Below are positions 36,997 to 51,558 of a stretch of DNA of 64,000 nucleotides, piece after piece; within the stretch, counting starts at the first letter, position 1, and every line of letters begins with the position of its first letter. The notes below the pieces were generated by a model that was not told where the DNA came from, did not search any database, and saw only the letters and a program-made list of their open reading frames with translations. Both the position numbers and the translations under genes were made by a program. Source of the stretch: Hypoxylon rubiginosum (taxonomy: Eukaryota > Ascomycota > Sordariomycetes > Xylariales > Hypoxylaceae); NCBI GenBank assembly GCA_902806565.1, contig CADCXA010000006.1:1302001-1366000 (forward strand). Direction: 5' to 3'.

Positions 36997-39900
36997 GATG
37001 CCGCGGGCGAGGTAGAATAAGCCGTCATTGAATGTTTGTGCTTAAACATTGAGATTTGTTGGTGGGACATGGATTCTAATTAGCAGCATGCAAGGTAAAA
37101 ATTGGAGCAATCTTTATCGATAGCGCAAAGCTGTAAGCTGATGTGATACCTACTTGGAGCTTATGCTCACCCGGCAAAGCGACTAAGGTTTATAGTGAAA
37201 GGGGCATTAGCTCCACTCTTAGAAATCTTCCGGTTTGCGGAATATTATACTACATATATGTTGAGTCTAATATATCACGTCATATGCTACTCACTCTTTA
37301 CCCGGGTATGTATATCTTATCGATAAGCTATAACGACTCCATTGCGAGACTTGCGACATTACGACATTGCGACATCGAAGCTGTCAGACTCGAAAATGGA
37401 TTTTCTTGGCTTATGCACTAGATTTCGAAGCTCAAACAGCTTTGAGACATAATTGGCCAAGCAGCAAGGAACTGGCCCTGTCACCAAATGCAGCTGCAAT
37501 CGCCCGGCTTGCCAAGAATTAATTGAGATATTATATGTTGCAGGTAACATCGTAGAATCGGAGCACTGTCGCATCGTAGCCTTTCATACACCACTTATAT
37601 CGGAGGCATCCCATCAACATGTTCGATACTGGAAGATGAATTTTGCGATATCTTTAGACGCTATAGTGATAAACCAGATTTAAGCAATGATTATCAGGTA
37701 CTTGCTAATAGAAGCATACGATATTTCACTGGCAAATCGGTTGGATAGCTTGTCATCTACTATGTAGTCGCATCCGAAGATCTATAATGAAGTGTAGTAA
37801 GCTACCCGGACTAAATATATACAACCTATGAGGTTTCACATGGTACATGCCGCGACATGTAACCCATTTGTATATCATGTACTCACTCCACCTCGCCTTT
37901 GTACATATCTATGCCTCAGTAAGACAGACACATGAAACACATTGACGAGCAAAACAAATCAACAAGTCACCTGGGTATTCTCATGTAGGCTGGTAGGATA
38001 GTCTACCTACCTCCAACATGACCCTCGCCACCTATCTTGGTTGAGATCTTCGAGGCTACAGGCAGATATCGTAGGCAGCACAATGTATTCCATGCTGTGC
38101 TATCGATTATCTTGTCGTTCATCTAGTACCTTGCGAGCGATCGGTACGTATGAGATATATACACACCTACGACGTCAAGTTGTCAGTGTCTACTGTTTAC
38201 CTGACACTTACATTACCAGCCCAGATCAACAGTCGCAAGAAACGATCATAACCAGCTAATATCCCAAGGTATCTGAGCGTTCAATGGTTAATTCGTAAGG
38301 TGGGTCAGCAGGATATTAATGTAATCGAAGGTAATTTGCATAACGGCATGTTTTATGCAAGGCCCAGCTAAAAAGCAGCCATGTGACACACCAGCACACC
38401 CAGACACCCTCTATCGCGATGTGCGCAATGTAGACCACCTTACGGGTACAAGTAGGCTACCGGTGGTCATGTCTCCTTGGGCTGTTCCTCGTATGTTACG
38501 CTCTCCTCTTTCGAAAGTGCGAATCTGCCTATTCCTTTCTCGTCTGGTATGATTTGTTGCCACCACCCTTACGAGTTGCTTGTCGAGGCTTCCATATTGT
38601 TCCCCTTTGACGTGCGATAGTGAGTCATCGCAGAAGCGCGGGAATGGGAATGGAGACGAGGTGGTAGCATCTTCTAGTTATGCGTAGGATGTTCGAATTT
38701 CGGATGTGCCATATCCCCCTTACCCCCTTACCCCCTTTACCGTGCAGCACAGACCAACAGAAGCCTTGTCTTGAAAGAGGAATAACATCAATCATCCCTG
38801 CCGAGGCGACCTCGACTTGATTGAGCCACCCCTGTTAGGAATCCAAATAGAATCCATTCTTATCCATCGGACTGTCGGGCAATCAGATCAAATCAACGTT
38901 GATTTGTTTTTTGTTTTAATACGTAGTGCAGTACCTACGACGCCTACCTGTTCACTAGCTCTAGGCAAGTAGCCCAGTAGCCCAGTAGCCACAGTAGCCA
39001 CCCACCCCAAAGGGACCCAACAGGGGATGACTATCACACCCGCAGGGGAACTTACATAGTACGCAGGCTACGCAGGCTACGTTGGTAACCTGAAAGAATG
39101 GTAGGAGGTAAGTATCCTTGGCAACACCCCCCAAACCTCGAATAATCAGGACCTTGGCTCTCCTTTGCGCCTTTCGCCTTTCGTACCTCGCACCTCGCAC
39201 CCTCTAGAAGCAAGAACCAACCTTAACAACCTTTCAATTTCCTGAATTTCTTGCGCTTTCGCATTCCACTGTCGCAACGACTAAAAGAGGAAGAGAAAAG
39301 TAAGCAGCGAATAATTGTCGCCTTTCTTGCCTTTCTTCCGCACTTTTTCATCTAATTCAATTCCACGCGTTCCTTTGCCTGATTTTTAATACCGTCCACC
39401 GTTTTCCCTCAGGCGCGCCTTGTTTTACTTGATTTTCCCTTTCGCCTTTCGCCCTTCGCCCTTTTTTGTCCCTATCGCACCCTGAATGATCATCGTACGC
39501 GCCTCTGCCTCCTAATACGTACCAGTCTTGCAGTATCAACACACCCCCGATACTTGACGACTGTTTTTTTCCACCGCGCTCATTGTCCTTTCGCAATTTT
39601 TGGCCTTTTCCCTCTCCAAGGTCATTTTATTTTTGTTGTCGCCCGGTCGCAACATCTTTCACCAGACCAACATATGTCCTATTAATTACGCGCAATCATT
39701 GCGACCATTTGCATTGCACTGCCTGTCCCCCCCGACCCCCTGGCGTGTTGCGCATTTCCTCTGCCTGCCTTGATCCTGAGTCAGACTAGGTTTCGTTGGA
39801 TTTGACGGTGGCCACATCAGCGACGTCCGACTCCTTTTTTTTGCGCATCACCGGCCCATCAGGAGCCGCCTCTCCCTATTCAATACGTGCAATACGTGCA

Positions 39901-40398
39901 GCGCATCCTTGGTTCTGACATTGTCTTGGAGCCTAGTGAATTGCTAGTTGGATAAGCCTAGGACTAGGACTTAGGACTTTGGTCCATTCAATAGCCAGCG
40001 CCAGGCTAAAAACGTCGCATCGGTCGCATCCGCCGACTCACCCGATTCCCCGATTTGCACGATTGCACAATTGCGGGCTTGCGACCTGCAGCACTAGGGA
40101 GGGAACTGGCCAACCCCCAACCCTTAAAGGGAACCAAGGAGAACCAAGGGAAAACCCAAACCCACTTGCTGCTGCGCTTGTTCCGTCGTTACGTCAGCCT
40201 CGTCCACTCATTTGGGTCGCACCTCTGACAAAGTGCAACTTCTCACCCCCCCTTTTAACAACTTTTCCGTGTGTTGTATATGCGTATCAGCCTGGTCTTG
40301 GTCTGACGGCGCTCCGACCACCACACGTCACCCACTCGCAACTCACAACTCCCCCGATCTTAAGAAAAAGTTAAATACCTCTTTTCTTCCTATCGGGT
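36997..40398. other. 3.4-kb intergenic, promoter and leader of the AHC1-like gene
   Basis: No gene supported. The left half is AT-rich with short random frames. At 38713-38740 three CCCCCTTA-type repeats stand in line. From about 39160 to 40390 the plus strand is pyrimidine-rich with words such as CCTTTCGCC repeated (39165-39185, 39435-39465), typical of a long fungal promoter and 5' leader. Open frames in it (39979-40374) are low in domain content and end before the start codon. Confidence 0.45.
38713..38740. repeat. CCCCCTTA short tandem repeat
   Basis: ATCCCCCTTACCCCCTTACC followed by CCCTTTACC gives about three copies of an 8-bp unit. It only loosely resembles fungal telomere DNA (CCCTAA) and lies inside the sequence, so it is listed as a microsatellite. 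Confidence 0.7.
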
Positions 40399-42378
40399 AT
40401 GCTCATGTTCCGTTTCTGGAGCTCAGATTCTAGGGGAAGCGACAAGACTTTACACGTTGAACAGCCTATGCTAGACTTCAGCAAACCGCTGCAGCCTTGG
40501 GTGTCATCAGAGGCCCCACTCACTGCCACTACTACCACTATCCCGTCGCCCACTTCAAAGCGACGCAGGCAGAGCAACATCGCGATAGCACCGCAACCTG
40601 TTGCTTCTTCGCCCGCCTTGAAGCGGCCGAGGACGGATGATGACGACGGTGATCGCCAGAAGATCACGAAGAAGGTGGCCTTGTCGTCGCCGGTAGGAAA
40701 TGGAAGCACGCCACAGCCCGTGTTGGTTAAGCCCGACATGGATCGCGCTAGGGAGGCTATCGAGGAGCAGTTCAGTCTTGAGATCTTACTCAAGCACGAT
40801 GAGTTACGATTGATTAATCAAGAACTTGCCAAATGCCAGGTGGCTTTGGAGCAACTGCGCAGGTGTCATCTAATACCTTACCCACTGAACGTTCCCACTC
40901 CGGAGCAAATGTTGAATATAACCAACGGATCAGGTGCTGCCCTACAGCCGAAATTCGGCGAACAGTTGCCTCAGTGGGCTCCGCCTTTTGGTGTTACTGA
41001 TGGCCCGTATGCTCGGCATTATGCCAAGTGGCTCATTCCTGACGCTAAATTCGACGGTGTTCAACCTGAAGCTTCTGCGCAAGCCGACGCGTCGAGATAT
41101 AGAAATTCGTTAGAGGGTAGATCGACAAGGAATAGCTTCGCCGAGCAAGGTGCGTCCCAAGCCAGAGGCCGGCCGGTAAGAGGTACAGCCGGTCAGAAGC
41201 TCCAGGCTCTTTCCAGTGGTTATCCGCCTCCCAAGGACAAGAATGGTCCCTGTGTGTTGAAACGAGCTGATGGGAAGACTGTGAAACTTGTTTGCATTGA
41301 CTGCCACCGAGAGAACTTCTCCAGCACGCAGGGTTTTATCAACCATTGCCGTATAGCGCACAAGAGAGATTTTAAAAGCCACGAAGAAGCCGCGGTGCAC
41401 TGTGGTCATCCTATCGAGGTTTCTGATGCTGGAGGTCTTGGAGCGGAGGAAAAACCCGCTGTTAGCCAGCCAACACCCTCGACTGGTCTCGTTCACCCCT
41501 TTGCACGGGAGAATTCCATGTCCGAGTCTGAGGCTTGCTTTTCCGTTGTGCGTCGCATCCAAGAGTCTATAGACATGTATCGACGCGGACAGTTACCCGG
41601 TGTTTCTTCGATTCCCGGCAATGCTGCAGGTTCTCGGAAAGGTCTCCCGGCGGTCCAGCGACAGCCGAATTTCTCCCCTTCTGCTGACTCGCCGCATCTT
41701 TCCCGTTTACTCCAAAGCAGAAATTCCAATCTCAACTTGGATGAAATAGTCAGTGAAGTGAAGACTAAGGTAGATCTCGACCAGTTCTTTTCTCCCGACG
41801 AGGAAGACATGGATGAGGCGGATGCGGCTAGTAATGGTGGCGTTAACGGCATCGGGAACGCGATCTTGCACCAAACCCCATCTCTTGTGCGGGTCCCTGT
41901 TAGGACCACGATGTCGCCAGCCGTCGGTACAACCCGACCAACTAGCAGCAAAAGCCATCACCCGCTTGCTTATGCCACTCCCGTGCCAACTCCGACCATG
42001 CGCATGCCGTCCAGTTCTGAGCCAGAAATGTTGGTCGAGGATGACATGTTGGACGCGGAGTTGAGTCCCCACACTGCCGTCAGCAACAATGCACCGTCGC
42101 TCGTTAGTGACGATGGCGAGTATGACGACTCGGAAGCCGACTCGGAAGTTGAATCAGACGTAAATGATAGCATCGGGGCCCAGTCAATTTCGGATGTCGA
42201 CGAGATTGACATTGAGGATGACCATAGCGGTGCGCGTTCTATTCGACACCACAGGGGTTCTAACGGTGCGGGAGCCGGGACGACAGTGCGCCTGCGCAAA
42301 GACGACACTAAGCACGTTACCTTCGTTAGCCCTATCAAGGATAACGGGAACGGAAATCAGAGGCGTGGTCGGAGATAA
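40399..42378 (+). CDS. AHC1-like subunit of the ADA histone acetyltransferase complex
   Basis: Predicted 659 aa, single exon. Yeast Ahc1 is specific to the ADA form of the Gcn5 histone acetyltransferase complex. The key region is a C2H2-like zinc finger, VCIDCHRENFSSTQGFINHC followed by RIAH: Cys299, Cys302, His316, His321, followed by KRDFKSHEEAAVHCGHP, a combination seen in fungal Ahc1 relatives. Upstream, a helical segment (about 115-165, REAIEEQFSLEILLKHDELR followed by LINQELAKCQVALEQLRRC) is probably a protein-protein coiled coil. The rest is Ser/Pro-rich and disordered, with an acidic stretch (about 555-620, DDGEYDDSEADSEVESDVND) and a basic tail. The start could also be Met3 (MFRFWSSD) at 40405. 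A very pyrimidine-rich region precedes it. Confidence 0.8.
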   Translation: MLMFRFWSSDSRGSDKTLHVEQPMLDFSKPLQPWVSSEAPLTATTTTIPSPTSKRRRQSNIAIAPQPVASSPALKRPRTDDDDGDRQKITKKVALSSPVGNGSTPQPVLVKPDMDRAREAIEEQFSLEILLKHDELRLINQELAKCQVALEQLRRCHLIPYPLNVPTPEQMLNITNGSGAALQPKFGEQLPQWAPPFGVTDGPYARHYAKWLIPDAKFDGVQPEASAQADASRYRNSLEGRSTRNSFAEQGASQARGRPVRGTAGQKLQALSSGYPPPKDKNGPCVLKRADGKTVKLVCIDCHRENFSSTQGFINHCRIAHKRDFKSHEEAAVHCGHPIEVSDAGGLGAEEKPAVSQPTPSTGLVHPFARENSMSESEACFSVVRRIQESIDMYRRGQLPGVSSIPGNAAGSRKGLPAVQRQPNFSPSADSPHLSRLLQSRNSNLNLDEIVSEVKTKVDLDQFFSPDEEDMDEADAASNGGVNGIGNAILHQTPSLVRVPVRTTMSPAVGTTRPTSSKSHHPLAYATPVPTPTMRMPSSSEPEMLVEDDMLDAELSPHTAVSNNAPSLVSDDGEYDDSEADSEVESDVNDSIGAQSISDVDEIDIEDDHSGARSIRHHRGSNGAGAGTTVRLRKDDTKHVTFVSPIKDNGNGNQRRGRR

Positions 42379-44091
42379 GCTCTGGAACTTGACACAACGC
42401 AACTTGTGTCGCATCGAGGACACACGAAGTGGCTTTTTATTTATTTATTGGTTTATACCAAATTCTTTGACGACCCCTTAACCGTACATCTTTTTATTAC
42501 GCCGTTGATCTTTTCTCGAATTCTACATTTACGACGCGCCCGCGAAGAGCCTATTCCTGTTACAAGGTCACGAGAGGCGTGTCTCCTTTTTACGTTATTG
42601 TATTGGTTTCGATACGGAAGCACGGTGGCGTCAGGTGGACTGGTCAATTTGAAATTGCCGGTAGAGTCTAGAGGGAAACTTGTCGGTGTGAAGAGGCACT
42701 GGCAATTTGTTTTTGATACACATCATCCTCGTGAATGCGCGAGCTCGCCTGAAATGATGGTTAGGAGGCTCGCGACAAGCACAGGCCGGCACACAAAACT
42801 GTAGCCAGGCATTTCTGTATCTATAATGTCGAAACAATTGTATAAAGAGACGACCGAAAAATCGAATGCTTTCATAAACAAGCAGAGCTGTTTTGTCCGT
42901 AACTTTTTCGTAACTTATTTCGCTTCTTAGTGTACTTGATTGGTTCTATAACCCAGTCTTGCGTATCCGGTATTACTTTTTGCGTGACTGCATAAGATAC
43001 AGTAGCAGTACTCTGAATCTGTATAAACTTCGCATCGACTATTCAGAATCTCTTCTTCAAGTCTTACAAGTAGGTAGGGTAATAAGTTTCATTATCGAAA
43101 CTGCCGATCATACCGGTCCATGACTCGCTTAACCACAAGGAGGAAGGAGAGGAAGCCTGCACGCATAATGCCTCAGCGATCCTACGCTTAGGTTCCTTAC
43201 AACTTAATGTATGTCAGAGGCGAGTAGAAGGAATTGATTGGGTGTAAAAAAACGCCGTAAGCTAGCTACATAGCTCTGAATCCAGTCTATCTACCTACCT
43301 ACAAGAGTTCGATCTGCTTGATCTTAGCCCCCCGATCCTTTGATTAGACATGGCGATATATAATGCGCCGGTAGACTCCGCCACACTCATCTACTACCTG
43401 CCTACTCGCTCGGATACACAAGGCACCAAATCTCTCTCTGCTATGAATATGCCTAGATCGTTTAAATTTTTCAAACCAGAAGCTACCTAAAGTGAAGGAA
43501 ATGGATAAATCTAATAGATAGATAGAACCCATAGTCCATCAAACTTTATAGTGAACATAGACACATATATAACTCCTGACTTAGACATAAGCTATGGCTA
43601 CCTATATATCGCGTATACTTTGACTACCCTCTTAGAAAGTCGATAGCTGGTAACGTAGATGGCCAGGAGAGATAGATATTTTGCTATTTAACTTGGTCTC
43701 GTGTTGCGCGCAACGCTAATGTTTATTTGCGCCCACGCCGTACAAGTATTCCGCTCCGCAAAAAAAAAAAAAAAAAAGAATGTCGAGCCCGGCACCAAAA
43801 TAAATATCTTCTCCTTCAGCTTTCTGGTGATAAGTTACATGGCCCATGAAAAGGAGTACGGGCTATTACTATCTGCTCCCTTGCCCCTAAGATCATCCAG
43901 ATAAGAGTTAAGGGGGTTAAAGGAAAAAAGGGGACGGTGGTTGAATCAAGTACTAAGAAAACCGAATAAAAAAAGAGATGCAATATTCCTTCCATATTCC
44001 GGGCTCTACCACAACGGGAGCAAAATTTCATTCGCCATTCTTTATATACACAGCAGTAACAGCGGTGAGGAAGAAACGCCGTGATAGCCCT
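42379..44091. other. Convergent intergenic between AHC1-like gene and RSP5
   Basis: Presumed 3' UTRs plus about 1 kb of AT-rich DNA with ACCTACC words (43286-43305) and an A19 run near 43761-43778. Short open frames show no domain. Confidence 0.45.
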
Positions 44092-47005
<2,914 letters not shown>

Positions 47006-47560
47006 GTCGTTGCTGCTGTTTTGTCTGCTTGCTGCTTGCTGCTTGCTGGGTGGCTTATGGCTGAATGACGGACTGGACTGAGGTCAGACCTCTCACGCTT
47101 TCATCACCTCTTCTCCCACCTTCGGCGGCCCTTCCAAAGGAGGGGTTCGTCCGTGCTCGGGCAACGGTGGACGGGCGGAATGAAAAAAGGAGGATAGGGA
47201 TTATTCGGATAAGATATTCGATTGTTTAGTTTCTTGGTCGTTACTTTTTTTAATCTTTTTTTCCCTTCTAAAATAGTAAGGTTTCGTGAATGGATTATGG
47301 CGACGAGATCGCCACGGCGAGTGGTAAGTTTGATGTATGTAGGTAAGTGTTTAGGTAGGTAGCAGTAGTGGGTAGCAATAATAGGTTCAATGCCTCGTAG
47401 TGGCGGTACTGCGTCTTGGGTCTTGGGTCTAGGTAGTGGTAGTGGCTCGATTATGACAGGGAGGTATTGCAGCTGTGTAGGTACGGCTACACACGCTACA
47501 ACATCCAATGTCCAGCTGTCCAGCGCTGAAAGTGCGAAGCGAAAGTGCCTTAGTTCCGAG

Positions 47561-47589
47561 TGCTGGTGCTGGTGCTGGTGCTGGTGCTG
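47561..47589. repeat. GGTGCT hexanucleotide microsatellite
   Basis: TGCTGGTGCTGGTGCTGGTG plus CTGGTGCTG: about five hexamer copies in non-coding DNA. On the minus strand it would read Ala-Pro repeats, but the frame around it has no other support. Confidence 0.85.
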
Positions 47590-48193
47590 AGTCGAGGCTC
47601 GACAGGGACCCGGCCCAATGGCGGATAGTCTTTATTGTTTGAGGCTGTGCAAAAGCGCTAAGAAACAGGATAATGCATGCATCTCTCACGCAGCATTTTA
47701 GGATGGATGTGCTAGATACATGTAGGTATGTAGGATGTATGTATGTAGCTGGATAGGTCTAGGCACATATGTCTGATGTCTAGATACATATGTCTAGGTA
47801 TATATGTGGGTATAGTGGATTTTGTGGGTTGCATCGTGCGAGTACATGCAGATATTCGGTAACTCGATTTATAAGTACCAATTACATACTCGGCATAAGT
47901 ACATATATCGGCATCGTTGCCGTAAATCTACTATGTATCATGCACTGTACTACATACATACTACATACCTTAGCGTCAATGGGTGCGTTTAAGAAACAGT
48001 TGTAGGAGCATATTACGGTATTCTATATAGGTACCGTTCATTAGGCATACAACGTTACCTTAGGAACAATCATTCCTCGTATAACAACGAAATTTCTTAT
48101 AAACAACAAAATTGAAAAAAATTACCATTCTCTTTCTCTTTGTTTTTCTTTCTTTTTTTTTCGTTACACAGCCAGAAGAATGAATTTTTTATT

Positions 48194-48276
48194 ACTTTAC
48201 GTGGGATTCGAACCTACGACTTATACATACATTTCACATTGAGGGTTATTACGCTTTACTACTAGGCCAAATGGGG
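48194..48276 (-). pseudogene. Decayed tRNA-like element (tRNA pseudogene or tRNA-derived SINE head)
   Basis: On the minus strand there is an A-box-like TGGCCTAGTAGTAAAGCG (complement of 48252-48269) and, 41 nt further on, a perfect B box GGTTCGAATCC inside GTAGGTTCGAATCCCAC. The D stem (GCCT/AAGC) and T stem (GTAGG/CCCAC) each have one mismatch. Both are repaired by a single G where an A now stands, and the conserved GG of the D loop is AG, again G to A. The acceptor ends (CCCCATT and GTAAAGT) do not pair and no proper anticodon stem is seen, so it is not a working tRNA. A run of A/G-rich sequence with long A tracts follows its 3' side, as in SINEs. Confidence 0.45.
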
Positions 48277-49878
48277 TTACGCTACGCACGCGTACCTAAT
48301 ATATTATTAAGCTTTATATACCAATGGGGCCATCCAACCAATCAAATAATTTCTATTTGCGAAGTGGAAAACAATTTTTACGTATACAATAATAATTCTA
48401 GAAACAAATATTTATTTTAGGTAAATAATTGTAGCTGCGAATTATTATTTTAGCTGCGAATAACCGTTTCTCAAAACCACCCTTTGCCGCTACGGTACAT
48501 GTATGTAGTACCTGAAACGAGTATCTTGCTCTACTAAAATCTCTAAGCCGACCTTCGCTGAGGTCTACCTTCATGTCCAAACCTGTCCAGCTCGTACACG
48601 GCTATTCTGTTTTAAACTCGAGATGGAAGTCTTAGACAATACAGCAAACCTATGAAAAAGGTTTAAGATATTGGTAAATTTTCTGTTTTCCCAATGGATA
48701 ATAGGGAGTCATTGAGACACCCGTCAAGCACTCCCCGAGTCTTAGCCATGTCGTTTTTCTTTTATTTCAACTTTCTATTCGGCTCTGGCAATGACAGCGG
48801 AGGCTCAGTCTCTTGAGCTAGGCCCCATTCTCTACGTAGTAGCTTGTTGTTGACGCGTGTATGGGCAGGCTGATGAAGCTCCCCTTTCTCCAGCGGCCTC
48901 CCACTCTGCCACTTGAACCCCCATACTACCCTACAAGCATCTGAGCCTCGGATATGCTTGGAGGTGACGCGATCAGGAGAGCAGGAACCACACATCCCAT
49001 TGGTTCCCTCAAGACATTGTATGTAGGTCTGCGCCGTACTGTTACCCACCGCAGCTCGGGCTCTGGCTCAGGACTCGGATACAAGACATTGAATTCCGGG
49101 CGTACTTCCACGGTAACAGAACCGAGTTGTTACACAAGTTACTAAATAAATACCGAGTGCCTCGCTTATTCTAATATGACTACGGCAGAGCTTTTGGAGA
49201 AGCAAGTGAATAATAGAATATGACAGGACATCACAAACTTGATGATATGTAATATCCAAAGAGATTACGCTTAATAGTGAATATCAACCTCGGTGTTTTT
49301 TTATAACTAGCAATTAGACTCTCAAAAGAGGTATGTTGAATCATTCGGGATCTATGTACCCTATTGGTACCTCATGTCGAAATACACCTGAACATCAGAA
49401 GCGATCCCCAGTCTGTGTTCCTTCTCTGCCGAAGACGCAAGCAGGTCTGTAGGCAAACTGCATAAGCTGGTCGTACGTCCACCAGCTGCCAATTGTTCCG
49501 ATTAGGCACAACGAACACCACGGTTTGTTGACTTCTATAGCGCGCAAAATAACGAAGACCGAGGCGGCACAACATTCATGTGCCAGTCGTTTTGCTACAG
49601 TTTTTGACTCCGCACGGATATGTTCCCATGGCTTGGGGTAAAAGGTAGAGGGAAAGAGTATTTGATGTATGCCGCTTGGCAATCTTAAACGCCGTCTCTT
49701 CCTATATGCATTCCACGCACTCTTTTTGATTTGTCTGTATGACCTTGGAGATACCCAGGCCACAAAGCGTTGCTCTCCTTACATCAACCATAATAATTCA
49801 CCAGGGCAATCCTCGAATATCTCGCAGGGGAAGCCGGCTAAGTGATTCGAGAGAAAAGAACGAGTTGATGATTTGCCT

Positions 49879-50666
49879 TCAGTAGGGGTTGAATCCAGCG
49901 CCTCGTGCTCTACCACGATAGCCGCCGCGATAGAATCCTCCTCGTGGAGCGAAGCCACCTCTTCCACCACCACCACCACCACCATAGAATCCTCGTCCCG
50001 GGCCACCAAACCCTCCGCGGCCGCGGCCACGACCACGGCTCATTCCTGGGATGTTAGTTCGCTTCGGTGTGACCTTGATCATGCGTCCTTTGAGGACGGT
50101 GTCGTTCAGCACTAAAGCTTGGGGTACAAGACTCGGTTCCGTGAATTCGACGTACGCGTAGCTATAAAATACCAGATGGTGAGCTATTTGAGTCATGTAA
50201 CAAGCAGGGTTTCCATTCAAGACTTACCCTTTAGGCTGGCCAGTAAACTTGTCGAGTAAGATGGTGACACGGTTGATAGAACCACAGCTCTGGAAGTGGG
50301 CCTGAATCTCCTCAGGCGAAACGGAGTAGTCGACGTTGCCGACGAAGATGCTTCGGCTATCGATATCGGATCGGTCTTCTGAAGACTCTTGTCCTTTCTC
50401 CTCCAGTGCAGCGTGCATCTCCCGAAGCTTGGCTGCCTCCTGCTCCATCTCTGCAACGCGCTTCTTCATGGCAGTAATTTCTTCCTATACATATTGATAT
50501 CTCGCATTAGCCGACCGTCTTTCGCTCAACCGGTTCTTGTGTTGGGCGTTTCGGGAATTGAACGCATGGAGGGCCAGAAAGGGATGCGCACCTCGTCATT
50601 GCCCTCCTCGTTCACGAGGGGGTCTTCCGCGGTGACATCGCGCTCGTCGCGGTTCGTATCCGACAT
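49879..50666 (-). CDS. PAB2: Nuclear poly(A)-binding protein Pab2/PABPN1 type
   Basis: Predicted 204 aa. Binds poly(A) in the nucleus and acts in polyadenylation and RNA turnover. Exons are 50592-50666, 50228-50484 and 49879-50161; joins keep phase and the second rebuilds G|C TAC (GYAYVEF). Acidic N-terminus (1-27), then a coiled coil (about 30-55, [20 protein letters not shown]), then one RRM at about 70-146: RNP2 IFVGNV and RNP1 KGYAYVEF, with the PABPN1-type [20 protein letters not shown]. The C-terminal RG-rich tail (about 155-204) is [19 protein letters not shown] and similar, a target of arginine methylation in the family. It ends AGFNPY, very close to the human protein's GFNSSPRGR-type tail region in character only. 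Divergent from the chromate transporter family gene. Confidence 0.93.
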
Positions 50667-51558
50667 GTTTGCTACCGTTAGGGTTTCTATATGGCATCAG
50701 TATGGCTCTGCCGCGACGTGACGCGTCTTGGTGTTCGTAAGGATCAGAGAAGCGAAGAGAAAAACTGACCCCTCCGTAGCTGCGACTATGGCAGTTGATG
50801 TTGTCAGGTAGGAAAAAGGTAGAATCCAAGCGAATCCAAGAATATCTGAAAGATATAGGATTGTTCCTATCGACGGAACAGCATCAATATGCTATCACCG
50901 AAGGGAGGGAAAGCACGAGGCGTTGGGGATTGCTTCGCTAAAAATGCGATGAAGCAAGTCAAATACGTGCGTGATACGTGCTGTACGTGCTACTACTCAC
51001 TTCTTTAGTTGAAGAAGCTCCAAAGCTACAGTGGAGGTGACAGCCTTGTTTCTTCCTTGCCGACCTTTCCTTTTACGGCTAGAGCATGTGCGGGTCTTAG
51101 GAGGGGCCGTGCACGTACATACATATGCAAGTAAATGTATAGGCCCACTTGACCGTCTTCCACGTGACGTGACGATGAAAAGGGGAATAAATTTTAGGTA
51201 CCTAAAGACCGATGAAATTTGACTGTTTGCTCGTCACTCATGCGGTCGAAAAAGTCGATTTTATTAGTGTATAGAGAGCACTCAAAAAGGGGCTACCTAG
51301 GTAGCTAACGAAAATAGAAGAGGCAAGATTCTGTTTTATGACATGAGGAGGTTATATACAGGTACCTAGAGATCACCACGTCAATACCCAAGGCATACTT
51401 GTCGTTGCGATATGTACCTAATGAAGACGACGAACTACGCTAGATGCTCATTTATATACCTAGCTGGTAGCTGATACTACCTCACATGCCCCGCGTCTGA
51501 GGCTCATCAACTGCACTATTGTCACCACGTCCAGAAGCAAATAACGACAAACTGAAGG
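50667..51558. promoter_or_regulatory. Divergent promoter region of PAB2 and the CHR transporter
   Basis: 892 bp between two divergent start codons. CACGTGAC at 51161-51168 matches the reverse complement of GTCACGTG, the Cbf1-type motif, and is followed directly by a second GTGACG. Imperfect TACGTGC repeats lie at 50965-50990. TAGGTACCTA words occur at 51195-51204 and 51294-51304. Confidence 0.4.

Larger units (their letters stand above)
47006..49878. other. 2.9-kb intergenic
   Basis: RSP5 promoter at left with TAGGTA words (47338-47363), a GGTGCT repeat and TATGTATG runs (47725-47745). At about 48080-48480 sits an AT-rich island containing a decayed tRNA-like element. The right part is the 3' region of PAB2. 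Other open frames are not convincing. Confidence 0.5.

Noticed and set aside
43761..43778. A19 run as a possible poly(A) tail of a retroelement
   Set aside because: No upstream reverse transcriptase or target-site duplication could be seen.
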